This document shows positions 24,199 through 34,080 of a stretch of DNA of 39,831 bases, one piece after another. Both the position numbers and the translations under genes were made by a program. This DNA comes from Cloacimonetes bacterium UBA6081 (GTDB lineage: Bacteria; Cloacimonadota; Cloacimonadia; Cloacimonadales; Cloacimonadaceae). The notes under the pieces are model-generated. The model saw only the letters and a program-made list of their open reading frames with translations. It had not been told where the DNA came from and did not search any database. Within the stretch, counting starts at the first letter, position 1. Each line of letters begins with the position of its first letter. Location: assembly GCA_002428685.1 (NCBI GenBank), contig DIXL01000077.1:1-39831 (forward strand), read 5' to 3'.

Positions 24199-25440
24199 AT
24201 GTCCGTCACTCTGAAATACGGTAGTATCAGCTCCCGTGAATCAATCGAGCTGGAAGAAAAATATGGCGCTCATAACTATCATCCGTTGCCAGTGGTTTTG
24301 GCCAAAGGCGAGGGTGTTTTCTTATGGGATCCGGAAGGAAACCGCTATTACGATTTCCTTTCTGCCTATTCTGCGGTTAATCAGGGGCATTGTCATCCCA
24401 AAATTATCCAGGCACTAATGGATCAGGCCAAGGAACTAACCCTTACCTCGCGTGCTTTTTTCAATAACAAGCTGGGCGAATACGAAAAGTATATAACCGA
24501 GTATTTCGGCTATGATATGGTTTTACCCATGAATTCCGGCGCAGAAGCTGTGGAAACAGCCATGAAGCTTGCCCGTAAATGGGCTTACAACGTAAAAGGT
24601 GTGGAGCTTAATGGGGCTATCATTATCTTTGCGGAAAACAACTTCCATGGCCGCACCATTGCCATAATATCGGCCTCTTCCGATCCGGACTGCTACGAGG
24701 GCTTTGGTCCTTTTGCACCTGGAATAGTGCGCGTGGCTTACAACGATGCCAATGCCCTGAAAGCCTATCTGGAAAAGCATGGCAAGAACGTAGCTGCTTT
24801 TATTGTGGAACCGATTCAGGGTGAAGCCGGTGTGTTTGTGCCTGATGATGGCTATCTGAAGGACTGTTTTGACCTGTGTAAAGAGCATAATGTGCTGTTT
24901 GTGGCCGATGAAATTCAAACCGGACTGGCCAGAACGGGTAAACTGCTGGCCTGTGATTATGAAAACGTCCGCCCCGATATGCTGATACTGGGTAAAGCTT
25001 TGGCTGGAGGTGTGTTACCTGTCTCTGCGGTTTTGGCCGATAAGGACATTATGATGCAGATTAAACCCGGTCAGCACGGTTCCACCTATGGTGGATTCCC
25101 GCTGGCTTGCGCTGTGGCAAAAGCTTCTTTGGAAGTGATTAAAGAAGAAAACCTGGCGGAACGTGCCTATACCTTGGGTAAATACTTCCGTAACGAACTG
25201 CGTAAGTTGGATCACTCCATGCTGAAACTGGTGCGCGGCAAGGGTCTTTTAAACGCCATTGTAGTAGAACCAAAGAATGGTTTTGAAGCCTGGGATGTAT
25301 GCCTGAAGCTGAAAGAAAAGGGTATTTTGTGCAAACCCACGCACCGTCATATTATTCGCCTTGCTCCACCCTTGGTGATTACCAAAGAGCAGTTGGACGA
25401 ATGTGTGAAGATTATAAAAGATGTATTCAACGAGCTGTAA
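24199..25440 (+). CDS. rocD: Ornithine aminotransferase (class III PLP enzyme)
   Basis: The 413-residue fold-type I aminotransferase fits ornithine delta-aminotransferase: SRESIELEEKYGAHNYHPLP at the N-terminus, WDPEGNRYYDFLSAYSAVNQGH, and the family FFNNKLGEYE segment. PLP contacts are SGAEAVETA, the ring-stacking region NNFHGRT, ADEIQTG (D237) and Schiff-base lysine K266 in LILGKALAGG. It converts ornithine and 2-oxoglutarate to glutamate semialdehyde (then pyrroline-5-carboxylate) and glutamate, in arginine/ornithine catabolism or proline synthesis. The SD GGAGGAAAC precedes ATG 24199. A terminator follows at 25469, so it is probably its own unit or the end of one begun with the MATE gene. 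Other class III substrates are less likely. Confidence 0.9.
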   Translation: MSVTLKYGSISSRESIELEEKYGAHNYHPLPVVLAKGEGVFLWDPEGNRYYDFLSAYSAVNQGHCHPKIIQALMDQAKELTLTSRAFFNNKLGEYEKYITEYFGYDMVLPMNSGAEAVETAMKLARKWAYNVKGVELNGAIIIFAENNFHGRTIAIISASSDPDCYEGFGPFAPGIVRVAYNDANALKAYLEKHGKNVAAFIVEPIQGEAGVFVPDDGYLKDCFDLCKEHNVLFVADEIQTGLARTGKLLACDYENVRPDMLILGKALAGGVLPVSAVLADKDIMMQIKPGQHGSTYGGFPLACAVAKASLEVIKEENLAERAYTLGKYFRNELRKLDHSMLKLVRGKGLLNAIVVEPKNGFEAWDVCLKLKEKGILCKPTHRHIIRLAPPLVITKEQLDECVKIIKDVFNEL

Positions 25441-25468
25441 AGCTGTTGAACCAAAGATATGTAACTTC

Positions 25469-25495
25469 GGGGTGGGGCTTTCCACCCCTTGTTTT
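25469..25495 (+). terminator. Rho-independent terminator after rocD
   Basis: GGGGTGG (25469-25475) pairs perfectly with CCACCCC (25482-25488) across a 6-nt loop, followed by TTGTTTT (25489-25495). It lies between rocD and era, only 12 bp before the era start, so it could also act as a structured leader or attenuator for era. Confidence 0.75.
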
Positions 25496-25506
25496 AGAAG
25501 GATAAT

Positions 25507-26394
25507 ATGAGCGTTTCCGCAAGCTTTAAAAGCGGGTTTGCAGCCATAATCGGCAAACCCAATACGGGTAAATCCACTTTGATGAATCTGATTTTGGGGG
25601 AGAAGATATCTATCACCTCGCCCAAGCCTCAAACCACCCGCTATGCAATTAAGGGAATTTGGAACAGCCCCGATCACCAGATTGTGTTTATAGATACACC
25701 CGGCTACCTGAAACCCCGCTATGAGATGCAGGAAAAAATGCTGCGCATTATCAATGATGCTTTTCGGGATGTGGATTTAGTAATCTTTATGGCGCAGATT
25801 CTGGGTTTTCCCAGCGAGTTTGATACAGAAGTGCTGCACCAGCTTAGAAACCTGAAAAACCCTCAACTGGCAGTATTTAACAAGCTGGATTTGTGCCCGG
25901 TTGCCAAGCTGGAGGATCTGCAAGCGCATTTGCCAGCTTCCATAACCGAGAGCATTATGGTTTCTGCCAAAACAGGTGAGAATATACCCAAGCTGATTGA
26001 GACCATTAAACGCTATATACCGTATCATGATCCCTATTATGACGAAGACCAGCTATCGGACTTACCCATGAGGTTCTTTGCCCGTGAAACCATCCGTGAG
26101 GCAATCTTTCATCAGTTTGAACAGGAAATTCCCTATGCGTCTGCTGTGCTGATAGAACGCTTTACCGAAGGAGCCGATAAAATAGTGATAGATGCAGTAA
26201 TCTGGCTGGAAAGACAAAGCCAAAAGCCTATATTGATTGGGGTAGGCGGAGCTAACCTAAAAAGGATTCGTGAATACGCGGAACGTGAATTGAGCAACTT
26301 TATGCAAACACCCGTGCAAGTGCATCTTTTTGTAAAGATAAACCCCAATTGGCGCAAGAAAGGAACGGCTTTAAAAGAACTGGGATTTGAATAG
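25507..26394 (+). CDS. era: GTPase Era
   Basis: The 295-residue protein has a Ras-like GTPase domain followed by a KH domain. G1 is GKPNTGKST (16-24), the switch I Era hallmark is SPKPQTTR (39-46), G3 is DTPG (63-66), G4 is NKLD (125-128) and G5 is SAKTGE. The KH-type RNA-binding region (about 205-285) has PILIGVGGANLKRIREYAERELS and VKINPNWR. Era binds the 16S rRNA 3' end and assists 30S maturation. All motifs and the length are normal. The SD AGAAGG precedes ATG 25507. Its stop lies 5 bp from the stop of the convergent sprA gene, with no terminator between them. Confidence 0.97.
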   Translation: MSVSASFKSGFAAIIGKPNTGKSTLMNLILGEKISITSPKPQTTRYAIKGIWNSPDHQIVFIDTPGYLKPRYEMQEKMLRIINDAFRDVDLVIFMAQILGFPSEFDTEVLHQLRNLKNPQLAVFNKLDLCPVAKLEDLQAHLPASITESIMVSAKTGENIPKLIETIKRYIPYHDPYYDEDQLSDLPMRFFARETIREAIFHQFEQEIPYASAVLIERFTEGADKIVIDAVIWLERQSQKPILIGVGGANLKRIREYAERELSNFMQTPVQVHLFVKINPNWRKKGTALKELGFE

Positions 26395-26399
26395 AATCC

Positions 26400-29300
26400 T
26401 TATAGGGTAACTTCCACCCACAAACCTAAGCTAAAGATAGACGTGCCGTCCTCACGTTTCTTGTCGGAGTTAATTTCAAAGCTGCTGGTCAGCCCCCCGC
26501 GAATGTTGCTGTCAAATTGATAACTGGCTTGGGGAGTAATGCTAAATCTGCTGGTGTTTCTATCCACAACTGTGGTAGTGTTGCCTTTGGTAACATCATA
26601 ATTGTTTTCGTAACTTAAGCCCAAAGATGATGTTAGCTCATTTTTGATATGTATCTTCTTTTTAGTGAGGGGGATCGTGAAGCCCTTTCCATACCGGAAG
26701 CTGTAAGAAACACTCCCATTTATGACTTGAGTATCCTGGGTTTTTTCTATGCTAAAGGTTTCCATATCTGTTGTATTGATAGCGTGGCTAACAGAGTAAC
26801 TGAGATTGGTGGTTACTACCTTAAGCACATTACCCGTAAAACCTATTACAGGATTTAATGCTGTAGTAATGGTCTCTTGTTTGGGCTTAGTGAAATACAA
26901 ATTACCATTTTGACGCACTGTATATTGAAAACCGGTGTTTAGTCTTGAGCCGGTTATGTATTTACCCAAACCAACCAAAGTTTCAAAATCCATTAGCGAC
27001 ACAGTGATATCAGGGAAAGTTATCGCCTTGGTTTGGCTGCTTGCGCTGGCATCTCTGCGGTTGTCAGAATAGGAAAAATTTATTACGCTATCAATTTTGC
27101 GCGAGATAGTCAATCCACTCCCCAAGGTTAGGGTATTGTCGTTAGATATTGCTTCCAGCGAATCATCAATCACGCTGAAGACGGGCAAACCAATTTGGAA
27201 GGCAAAGGGCAGGGGATTCTCTTTGCGAGCATAATTCATGGTGTAGCTGTTTTGGTAAGCGGCATTGATATTCTTTACTTTGGCAAGCATGCCTACAATT
27301 CCAGCCAAGGGGTTTAAGGGTGGTTTTTTTACTTTTGGTTCTTTGGGTGGAGTAATAGTTCCTGTGGAATCCTGAGGAACATTTTCCTCTTCATCAATGC
27401 TAACTTCTGCAAAAGCACCATCCTCTGCTTTTGTGAAATCCTCTTCCGGTTCTTTTTCTTCCTCTAAAGCAAGTTTATCTTGTTCTTCCAGCTTCAGAAG
27501 TTCCAGTTTTTTCTGTTCTTCATCCAGATATTGCTGTTCGATCCTTTTCTGTTCTTCATCCAGCTTTTGTTGCTCCATCCTCTTTTGTTCATCATCAATC
27601 TTTTGCTGCTCGGGGTCTTTATCTTTCGGTGGTTGGTAACCGGCCTTAGGGTCTTTGTCTTTAGGTTCGCTGGTCTGGGTCTTGTCTGCATCAGAGGGTA
27701 TTTTGCTTTTCAATTTAAGTGCCCAAGCACTGAGAATGGTAGAATTTAACAAAGTTAGATTCATCCTGATAGAACGGTTGGAATTTCCATCACGCTGAAA
27801 TACTTCAACCTGCTGACCATCAACATTTTGATAGTATTTTCTTTGCATGTCGGAGTAACGTGCTGAAGCTGAGGAGGTAAAATTATAAATACTGGGGAAA
27901 TACACCGGATTATAGGTTATTCCCAAGTCCTGAACATACTCGTTCATCTTACCAATATTGAATACAAACAGCGAATCCCTTTGTTTCAAATCCCGCTTAG
28001 TATTCAATCTGGCGGTTAAAGTGATATCACTCAAGAGATTCCAGGATATGTTATTGTCGGTGGTAATCCCTCTGGTATCGGTGGTTTGAGTGCGTTTATT
28101 CCACACCAGGCTATCAACGGTAGTAACCCTATCCCAGCTTTTGGGTTCGTTAGCACTAAAAGTGAAGCTATTGCTAAAAGTATTGGGAAAATAAGCAAAA
28201 CGGTAGTTTTTAAATAGCTTAAAGCTGGTTTTATCAGCAGGAATATTCAGATTGTAATTTAGGGTTCCACGGTATGCCAAAAGAGTATCCACAGCAGTAG
28301 AAGTATAGTTAAAACTCTTTTCAATTCTCCCGCTTAAGGAAAGTCTGTATAGTGTGTATTGTAGAATCTTATTCTTGGGAGCAGTTTTTTGGCTGAAACC
28401 AAAATCAGCACTGTAGGCCAGGCGTTCGGTTTGTTCCAGCTTGCGGAATTCGTCTTTTACAATATTCTCGCGCAAGAGGTCAGAATTTGCCTTGAATCTT
28501 GGAGTTCCCAGGGAATAATTTCGTGCCATAGAGATAGGTATATCCAAACTCCAGGAATTTGGGAAGAACTTGTTTATGAAGTATTTGTTGGTAATATTTA
28601 GCGATCTTGTGCTGGTAAAGGTGTTTTGCCTGCCTCGCTGGATAACGGTATTAAAGTTCTCACTTTTGTCTTCCAAATCAATATTCAATGTGGCAAAATC
28701 TGCAAAAGTGCTGCTTAAACTCAAACGCTTGGCCACACCCAGTTCTTCATAGGGATCAGCTACACGAACATCATTAAAATACACTGTCCCGCTAAATCTA
28801 TCTATCGCCGGTTCTGCATCGTAGAAGTGTGTCCCTGGAATGTAAACCCCCAGATACATATCTCTGATGTTCGTAAGGGTTGGCTTTCCCCTGTAATAAT
28901 AAGCTCTTTGTTCTTCATCACCGGATATAAAATGAACCAAAGAGTCCACCTCAGCACTGGGATTTTGCTCTTTTAAAGAAATAAGCTCCTGAAGGTCATA
29001 TTCCAATTCCAACCAGTGATCTTCAAGCATTTTATCCTGGTAGGCACGGACTGGAACCCTTTGACGCACCTGGTAATAGTTCAGCGAATCCGCACCAATC
29101 CTGAAGATGATGTAAAGTGAATCGAGATGTGGATTAGCTTCGGTATAAACAGGATCACGGCGGGCTTCCGGATACACCCAAAAACGGATTTTATCGTAAG
29201 ACAGCAAGTTGTAGGGGTCTATCAAGCGCTGACGTAGCATGCCCATGTGGTCTCTGTGCAGATTTGTTATTTCCAAGGACAGAGCAGATTCAGTGGTTTC

Positions 29301-32300
29301 GCGCTTTTCTTCAATAAAAACCGAACCTTTGGGTGAAGTGTAATGTCCACCATTCTTCTGATTACTAACTATTCCACTGATGTAGCTTGTACTATACTGA
29401 GTTAAAATTGCTGGGTCTATCACGGGATTATAGTTTTGCACATATGATGGAGAAGGGGCAGGGCCAAACTTGAACTGCCTGATTCCATTATCCTGCCATT
29501 TATTACCTATTGCAGACACATCTGCAAGGCGAAGCATTACAGGCTCTGTGGAATCTGTATCATACCAAATTCGGGCATAAGAAATTTTGTTCAAACTTGC
29601 CTGGATGTTGTTTCCAGCACTGTTAACCAATGTGTAATAGGTAGGATCATTCAATGGGATGCGGATTAGTTTCCACTTCCCGCGCGAATCTACCAATATA
29701 TCTGGACTAGGATCATTCAAAGGTATGGAATAGCTGATGTATCTATCCAGGCTGTTTAGGGTTCCATTGCCATCCAGGTCTTCCGTATCCAATATCCTGT
29801 TCCCTTCTGTGCCGTTCACTTTTGCATAATGCTGATAGCTGCTTCCGGTAGGGGAATCGGCTAAATCATTGGTATCATTTCCAGGCTGCCCGGTGGCGAT
29901 GCCATCCAGTCCAAGGTCTTCGCTTAGGGTTAACACACCGTCTTTATTTGTATCTTCGGAGTTTAGAAATTCAAAACCTCCATACTCAGTATAAAAATCT
30001 TCGTTTATATCGCCCAAATCCACATGCATGGTTACACTGGGATTGGCATTGCTTACACCCTCAATGGAATCAATTTTTACATATACTTCCAGGTATTTCT
30101 TTTGAGAAAAATCCAGTTGATTCCCCAGATATTTCATAATTCCAGCCCAACTGCGGGTATGGGAACCGGGGATTTGGATGGGGCTGGGAGTAAGAATCAT
30201 AGTCATAATTGAAGCATATTCGTCGCGTTCGCGCTCGGTTAAGGTGTCAATATCTTCCAGTTCCCTGCGTTTGATATCCTTGGCATTGAACCAGTTGATG
30301 CGTCCTTTGGCATAAGAAGTGGCATAGGGCTTACTGCCCAAAACCCAGGTAGAATACGTTACGCCCAGCGGATAAGAATCCATGATTGATTCCATATCGT
30401 CAATATAAGCTTCTTTCTTTTTCCCATCCGGATTTCCGTAAATGTTGGGCAGGGTAAAAGCCAGCTCTCCAGACAGAGAAAAGGAAGAGGGAGTGGTAGT
30501 GGATATAAAAGGTGTCGCATCAAGCCATTTGGTTACAAAGCCTGGTTTGAAGCTAAGTTCTCCATCCACGTTACCCATGATCATTTCAATATTTTCGTTT
30601 CCGATTCGGGGTCGCTTATCGGCCACATTTTCACTACGGTAAATAAGGGTGCCACCAAGCTTGGCTGTGTCAGACAGTTTATAATCGGCTCTAACCCCTG
30701 CCAGATTCTTTTGGGCAACACTGAAAAGTGTCCGGCTTTCATATTCTATCTCAATTCTGGCATCGGGGTCTTTGCCCGCAGCAGTTAAAAAGGTTAGGCG
30801 ACCAAAATCATAATCTACTATGTAATCTACGTTTTCGCGTTGTTCATTGCCGTTCACTTTTACTTTAACGCTGCCTTTCAGGATGCCTGCAGCAGATAGT
30901 TCTATGGCGTCACGGCCTATTTTACCTTTGATCGCAATGAAGAGTTTGGTGGAATCCTGATAGCTGTATTCATAATCATTATCCACCTGGTAGATAATTC
31001 TGTCGCCAAGAGGTTTCATGGGTTCTATAAAGGGCATGGTAATCCACCCGCTACTCAGGTTCACAGTAGAGTCATCACCGTTAATCAAGCCATCGCCATT
31101 ACTGTCCAGACGCAAATAGTCGTTATATGTAAGTAAGCCTTGGGCTGTTTGAGCAATATCATCCGGTAAATTGTAGTTACGGGTCAAATCTACGTTAACT
31201 GTATATACCTGAAGGTTAAAACCATCACTGCGGATATTGGTTTTGTTCATATCATAAACGTTACGCATCTGATAATGCCAGGTTTTTAGGGAGTCATTTT
31301 CACCAAACACATAGGGCTCATATTCCTGATTACGCTTGCGCAGCAGTTTTACGCGCAACAGACCACTGGTTGCATCTCCAGGCTGCGGAGTTGGAACCGG
31401 ATTGTCCAATTTATCAGTAAAGCGCACTCCCACGCTGGAATTTCTATCTACCTGACGCAGAATATATACTATGCCCGATTTGTAATCCGTAACGTAATCG
31501 GTTCCTTCGGTCAGTAGTATATAATAGGGAGTATAGTGCTCAGCACTGTCGGGATAATAAACTTCCACACCCTGTTGGCTTGTGGGATCTATATTGTAAT
31601 TGGGATTATCCAGATATACCTGCACAGTTCCATTGGCTGGAAGCAAGTTTCCATTGTTAATTTGCCAGGTTCCATCGGGGTTTGTTTCAATTGCGTTATT
31701 TATCCAGCCGGGAGGGACGCTTCCACCGGTTATAAGCCTATATAGTTGATAGGGGTCTGCCAGAAAATACATGGTGCGTTTGGCATATTTCCAGCTTGTT
31801 ACCGAAGATGAATCTGCCTGGCTTTTTCCCACATAGCTTTGCGTGTTTTTTTGGCTTTCTTCTTTACTGGCTATAAAGCTCAAATCCAGATTGCCATATT
31901 TAAACTTAGTAGTGATGCCGAATAATCCCTGCGAGCTGGCCGAATAGCTTACATAACGTGATCCGGACAGGGAAAGGGAGATGTTCCCCCCCTCAATGCT
32001 TTTGATGAATTCGTCTTCTGTGCCTGTATATTTAACGTTCACATTGTTAACATCAAAAATTTGCTCGTCTTGTTTGGAATTATATTTAAAGTTGATTGCA
32101 ATCTTTTCACCTATAGTTCCGGATAGTCTTAAATTGCTTTCCTGTTCCATCTTCAAATCAAATGTGTTGTTACCGCCGGTTTCATAGATGGGAACTTGTT
32201 TTCTTTTAGTATTGCTTGCCGAAAGGCTAACCTTTTGAGTTCCATCCAGATTTAGCCTGCCTGCTGTAGAGCCAATCACCCTTTGCACCGCTTTGGGAAT

Positions 32301-32771
32301 GGCAATATCCGGAAGCAGAGGAATGTCTTTAATTAATCCGCTACTTGTTGCTTGTGCAGCTTGAGTTTGGGCTTTTACGTTGGCAATCAGTGATTTGTGA
32401 TAGTTTTTCTTTTGCAGATTGGCAATATAGCTGTCAAAACTAAGCGGGATTTTTTGGGCAATTTCATAGTCTCCTACTTTCAAGCTAAGAATTACCTTCT
32501 GATTTGCATAATCCACCTGTTCTTTGTTTTCGGGAGCAAAGGCCGGTATTTCCCAAGGCTTGGCTTTGTGGCGGTAAAGTCCCTTATCCAGTTTGTAAAG
32601 CTCTATCTGGTTGTAAATTATCGGGTTGTAACCATTTATGTAAAGCCGGGGGTAAAAGGCTTTTTCCCGTTCCAGCTCTTTGGCAGGGTCTATTGCCGGC
32701 TTAGGAGGTGGGGCAGCCCAAACAAGGCTGCTCAAAACCAGTATTGTGCATAAAAGCAGGTATTTTCGCAT
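26400..32771 (-). CDS. sprA: SprA/Sov-like T9SS outer-membrane translocon
   Basis: The 2123-residue protein is somewhat shorter than the roughly 2400-residue SprA of Bacteroidota. It has a signal peptide (KYLLLCTILVLSSLVWA), a periplasmic N-terminal region, and SprA-type segments such as QESNLRLSGTIGEKIAINF, KYTGTEDEFIKSIEGGNISL, LFGITTKFKYGNLDLSFIAS and KKEAYIDDMESIMDSYPLG. The rest is mostly strands of a very large barrel. EF-hand-like acidic loops occur (DSNGDGLINGDD, DTNKDGVLTLSEDLG, DLDGNGTLN). Residues about 1690-1820 are an unusual highly charged Glu/Lys/Gln-rich insert (EQQKIDDEQKRMEQQ and similar), predicted to be coiled coil. SprA is the pore through which T9SS cargo crosses the outer membrane. 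It starts 13 bp after the coaX stop. Confidence 0.92.
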   Translation of the reverse strand: MRKYLLLCTILVLSSLVWAAPPPKPAIDPAKELEREKAFYPRLYINGYNPIIYNQIELYKLDKGLYRHKAKPWEIPAFAPENKEQVDYANQKVILSLKVGDYEIAQKIPLSFDSYIANLQKKNYHKSLIANVKAQTQAAQATSSGLIKDIPLLPDIAIPKAVQRVIGSTAGRLNLDGTQKVSLSASNTKRKQVPIYETGGNNTFDLKMEQESNLRLSGTIGEKIAINFKYNSKQDEQIFDVNNVNVKYTGTEDEFIKSIEGGNISLSLSGSRYVSYSASSQGLFGITTKFKYGNLDLSFIASKEESQKNTQSYVGKSQADSSSVTSWKYAKRTMYFLADPYQLYRLITGGSVPPGWINNAIETNPDGTWQINNGNLLPANGTVQVYLDNPNYNIDPTSQQGVEVYYPDSAEHYTPYYILLTEGTDYVTDYKSGIVYILRQVDRNSSVGVRFTDKLDNPVPTPQPGDATSGLLRVKLLRKRNQEYEPYVFGENDSLKTWHYQMRNVYDMNKTNIRSDGFNLQVYTVNVDLTRNYNLPDDIAQTAQGLLTYNDYLRLDSNGDGLINGDDSTVNLSSGWITMPFIEPMKPLGDRIIYQVDNDYEYSYQDSTKLFIAIKGKIGRDAIELSAAGILKGSVKVKVNGNEQRENVDYIVDYDFGRLTFLTAAGKDPDARIEIEYESRTLFSVAQKNLAGVRADYKLSDTAKLGGTLIYRSENVADKRPRIGNENIEMIMGNVDGELSFKPGFVTKWLDATPFISTTTPSSFSLSGELAFTLPNIYGNPDGKKKEAYIDDMESIMDSYPLGVTYSTWVLGSKPYATSYAKGRINWFNAKDIKRRELEDIDTLTERERDEYASIMTMILTPSPIQIPGSHTRSWAGIMKYLGNQLDFSQKKYLEVYVKIDSIEGVSNANPSVTMHVDLGDINEDFYTEYGGFEFLNSEDTNKDGVLTLSEDLGLDGIATGQPGNDTNDLADSPTGSSYQHYAKVNGTEGNRILDTEDLDGNGTLNSLDRYISYSIPLNDPSPDILVDSRGKWKLIRIPLNDPTYYTLVNSAGNNIQASLNKISYARIWYDTDSTEPVMLRLADVSAIGNKWQDNGIRQFKFGPAPSPSYVQNYNPVIDPAILTQYSTSYISGIVSNQKNGGHYTSPKGSVFIEEKRETTESALSLEITNLHRDHMGMLRQRLIDPYNLLSYDKIRFWVYPEARRDPVYTEANPHLDSLYIIFRIGADSLNYYQVRQRVPVRAYQDKMLEDHWLELEYDLQELISLKEQNPSAEVDSLVHFISGDEEQRAYYYRGKPTLTNIRDMYLGVYIPGTHFYDAEPAIDRFSGTVYFNDVRVADPYEELGVAKRLSLSSTFADFATLNIDLEDKSENFNTVIQRGRQNTFTSTRSLNITNKYFINKFFPNSWSLDIPISMARNYSLGTPRFKANSDLLRENIVKDEFRKLEQTERLAYSADFGFSQKTAPKNKILQYTLYRLSLSGRIEKSFNYTSTAVDTLLAYRGTLNYNLNIPADKTSFKLFKNYRFAYFPNTFSNSFTFSANEPKSWDRVTTVDSLVWNKRTQTTDTRGITTDNNISWNLLSDITLTARLNTKRDLKQRDSLFVFNIGKMNEYVQDLGITYNPVYFPSIYNFTSSASARYSDMQRKYYQNVDGQQVEVFQRDGNSNRSIRMNLTLLNSTILSAWALKLKSKIPSDADKTQTSEPKDKDPKAGYQPPKDKDPEQQKIDDEQKRMEQQKLDEEQKRIEQQYLDEEQKKLELLKLEEQDKLALEEEKEPEEDFTKAEDGAFAEVSIDEEENVPQDSTGTITPPKEPKVKKPPLNPLAGIVGMLAKVKNINAAYQNSYTMNYARKENPLPFAFQIGLPVFSVIDDSLEAISNDNTLTLGSGLTISRKIDSVINFSYSDNRRDASASSQTKAITFPDITVSLMDFETLVGLGKYITGSRLNTGFQYTVRQNGNLYFTKPKQETITTALNPVIGFTGNVLKVVTTNLSYSVSHAINTTDMETFSIEKTQDTQVINGSVSYSFRYGKGFTIPLTKKKIHIKNELTSSLGLSYENNYDVTKGNTTTVVDRNTSRFSITPQASYQFDSNIRGGLTSSFEINSDKKREDGTSIFSLGLWVEVTL

Positions 32772-32784
32772 ATCTTAGAGAATG

Positions 32785-33624
32785 CTATCCTTGAAGAAGA
32801 ACCTGAAGACCCAGATAAAAACCATCCAGGGTAAGGCTTTTATCCACAATATCTGCACTGGGGAGCAGTGGCTTAATTAGTTCGGCCATTCCACCGCAGA
32901 GGATTGTAGTAATGGGTTTGTGGTCAAAGTATTGCAGTTTTAGCTTTGTGATAAAATTCTCCAACATAAAAGCATGGCCATACACGATTCCCGAAAGCAC
33001 GGCATCGCTTGTGTTGTTACCTAAAAGCACTTTGGGGCTAACTAATTCCAGCTCATTCAGTTGGGCTGCCATGGAGAACAGGTTTGCTGCACCGGTTTTT
33101 AGCCCCGGGGCAATGATTGCACCTTCAAATACACCCTTGGAGCTGACTTCTTGAATAGTTGTAGCGGTTCCCAAGTCTATCACAATTGCGCTACTTTTGT
33201 ATTTCTTCCAGGCTGCAAAAGCATTTGCCACTAAGTCGGCACCTATAAAAGAGGGGTCTTTAATCTTGTATTGCAAGCCAAGGGGGCTAAGGCCATCTAT
33301 TTCATATACTGTAGCTGAGAAGTATTTGCGAAACAGGTGTCTCCATACTCTGGTAAGCTCGGGAACCACACTTCCCAAAGCTACATACTGGATTTCGTCT
33401 GTGGAAAAATTGTTAGAATTCTCTTGTCCATTGCCTATCAATGAATTATGATAATTCCTCATCATGCTGTTCAGCATGGCGAAGTATTCGTCCGAGGTTT
33501 TCATCCGGTTGCTGGTAAGGCGCACAGACCAGACTGCTTGTCCCGATTTGTAAACGGCACAAACGATATTTGTGTTGCCTATATCCACTACCATAGCGGA
33601 TGATTGCATTATTGTATTCAGCAT
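32785..33624 (-). CDS. coaX: Type III pantothenate kinase
   Basis: The 279-residue kinase of the ASKHA fold catalyses the first committed step of CoA synthesis. Motifs are DIGNTNIVCAVY near the N-terminus (phosphate 1), FIGADLVANAFAA (substrate-side; the common Arg after GAD is Leu here), VIDLGTATTIQEV (phosphate 2), and GAIIAPGLKTGAANLFSMAAQL. A roughly 15-residue Asn/Ser-rich insert (IGNGQENSNNFST) makes it a little longer than the usual 255-260. The SD GCAGGGGTT precedes ATG 33624; a closer start at Met 6 or 11 is possible. It lies 13 bp upstream of sprA, so the two are probably co-transcribed. Confidence 0.93.
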   Translation of the reverse strand: MLNTIMQSSAMVVDIGNTNIVCAVYKSGQAVWSVRLTSNRMKTSDEYFAMLNSMMRNYHNSLIGNGQENSNNFSTDEIQYVALGSVVPELTRVWRHLFRKYFSATVYEIDGLSPLGLQYKIKDPSFIGADLVANAFAAWKKYKSSAIVIDLGTATTIQEVSSKGVFEGAIIAPGLKTGAANLFSMAAQLNELELVSPKVLLGNNTSDAVLSGIVYGHAFMLENFITKLKLQYFDHKPITTILCGGMAELIKPLLPSADIVDKSLTLDGFYLGLQVLLQG

Positions 33625-33883
33625 AACCCCTGCTCAATTCTCATTTTTCTGTAAAGATAATAAACAACACCTTGCCTAAGAACATTGGCTAAGTTCTTTA
33701 CATCCCTATTTCTGTCAAGCAGAGATTTTTTACTGATTTCCAGCTACTGTCCTTTAGTAGTAATAATCTACATATTGCCCTGCATATATGTTTTTTAATG
33801 AGGTTGGAAAGTTGGAATATTAGGAGACCAAGAATCCGTAATCTAATACCCCTGCAACATGTTCCGCATCTTTCCCTTATAAA

Positions 33884-33950
33884 CATTCCCATATCATTCC
33901 CATATCATTCCCAATATTATTGAGATTGATATGGGAATGATATGGGAATG
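33884..33950. repeat. Perfect 24-bp inverted repeat built of CATTCCCATAT units
   Basis: The left arm (33884-33907) repeats CATTCCCATAT twice, with a third CATTCCC in the loop. The right arm (33927-33950) is its exact complement, TGATATGGGAATGA and onward. The loop is 19 nt. It lies in the 555-bp spacer 33625-34179, which otherwise holds the terminator at 34081 and no recognisable gene. There is no T-run, so it is more likely a palindromic repeat element or a protein-binding array than a terminator. Confidence 0.8.
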
Positions 33951-34080
33951 CAAGCAAGAAACAACCTGTTTGACCTAAAAAAGCGATAGTACCTGATTGG
34001 CTACTGCAAAGATCTTTTCAAGGGTTTCTTGCTCATTTTATGGTAACAATTCGCTCTTTTTGGGTTAATCTTCAGATAGC

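Noticed and set aside
27397..27749. Ser/Phe-rich plus-strand frames opposite the charged SprA insert
   Set aside because: Complement of Glu/Lys/Gln codons gives Ser/Phe/Leu runs; composition artefact.
33884..33950. CRISPR-like array
   Set aside because: The short repeats have no unique spacers; the structure is a single perfect inverted repeat.
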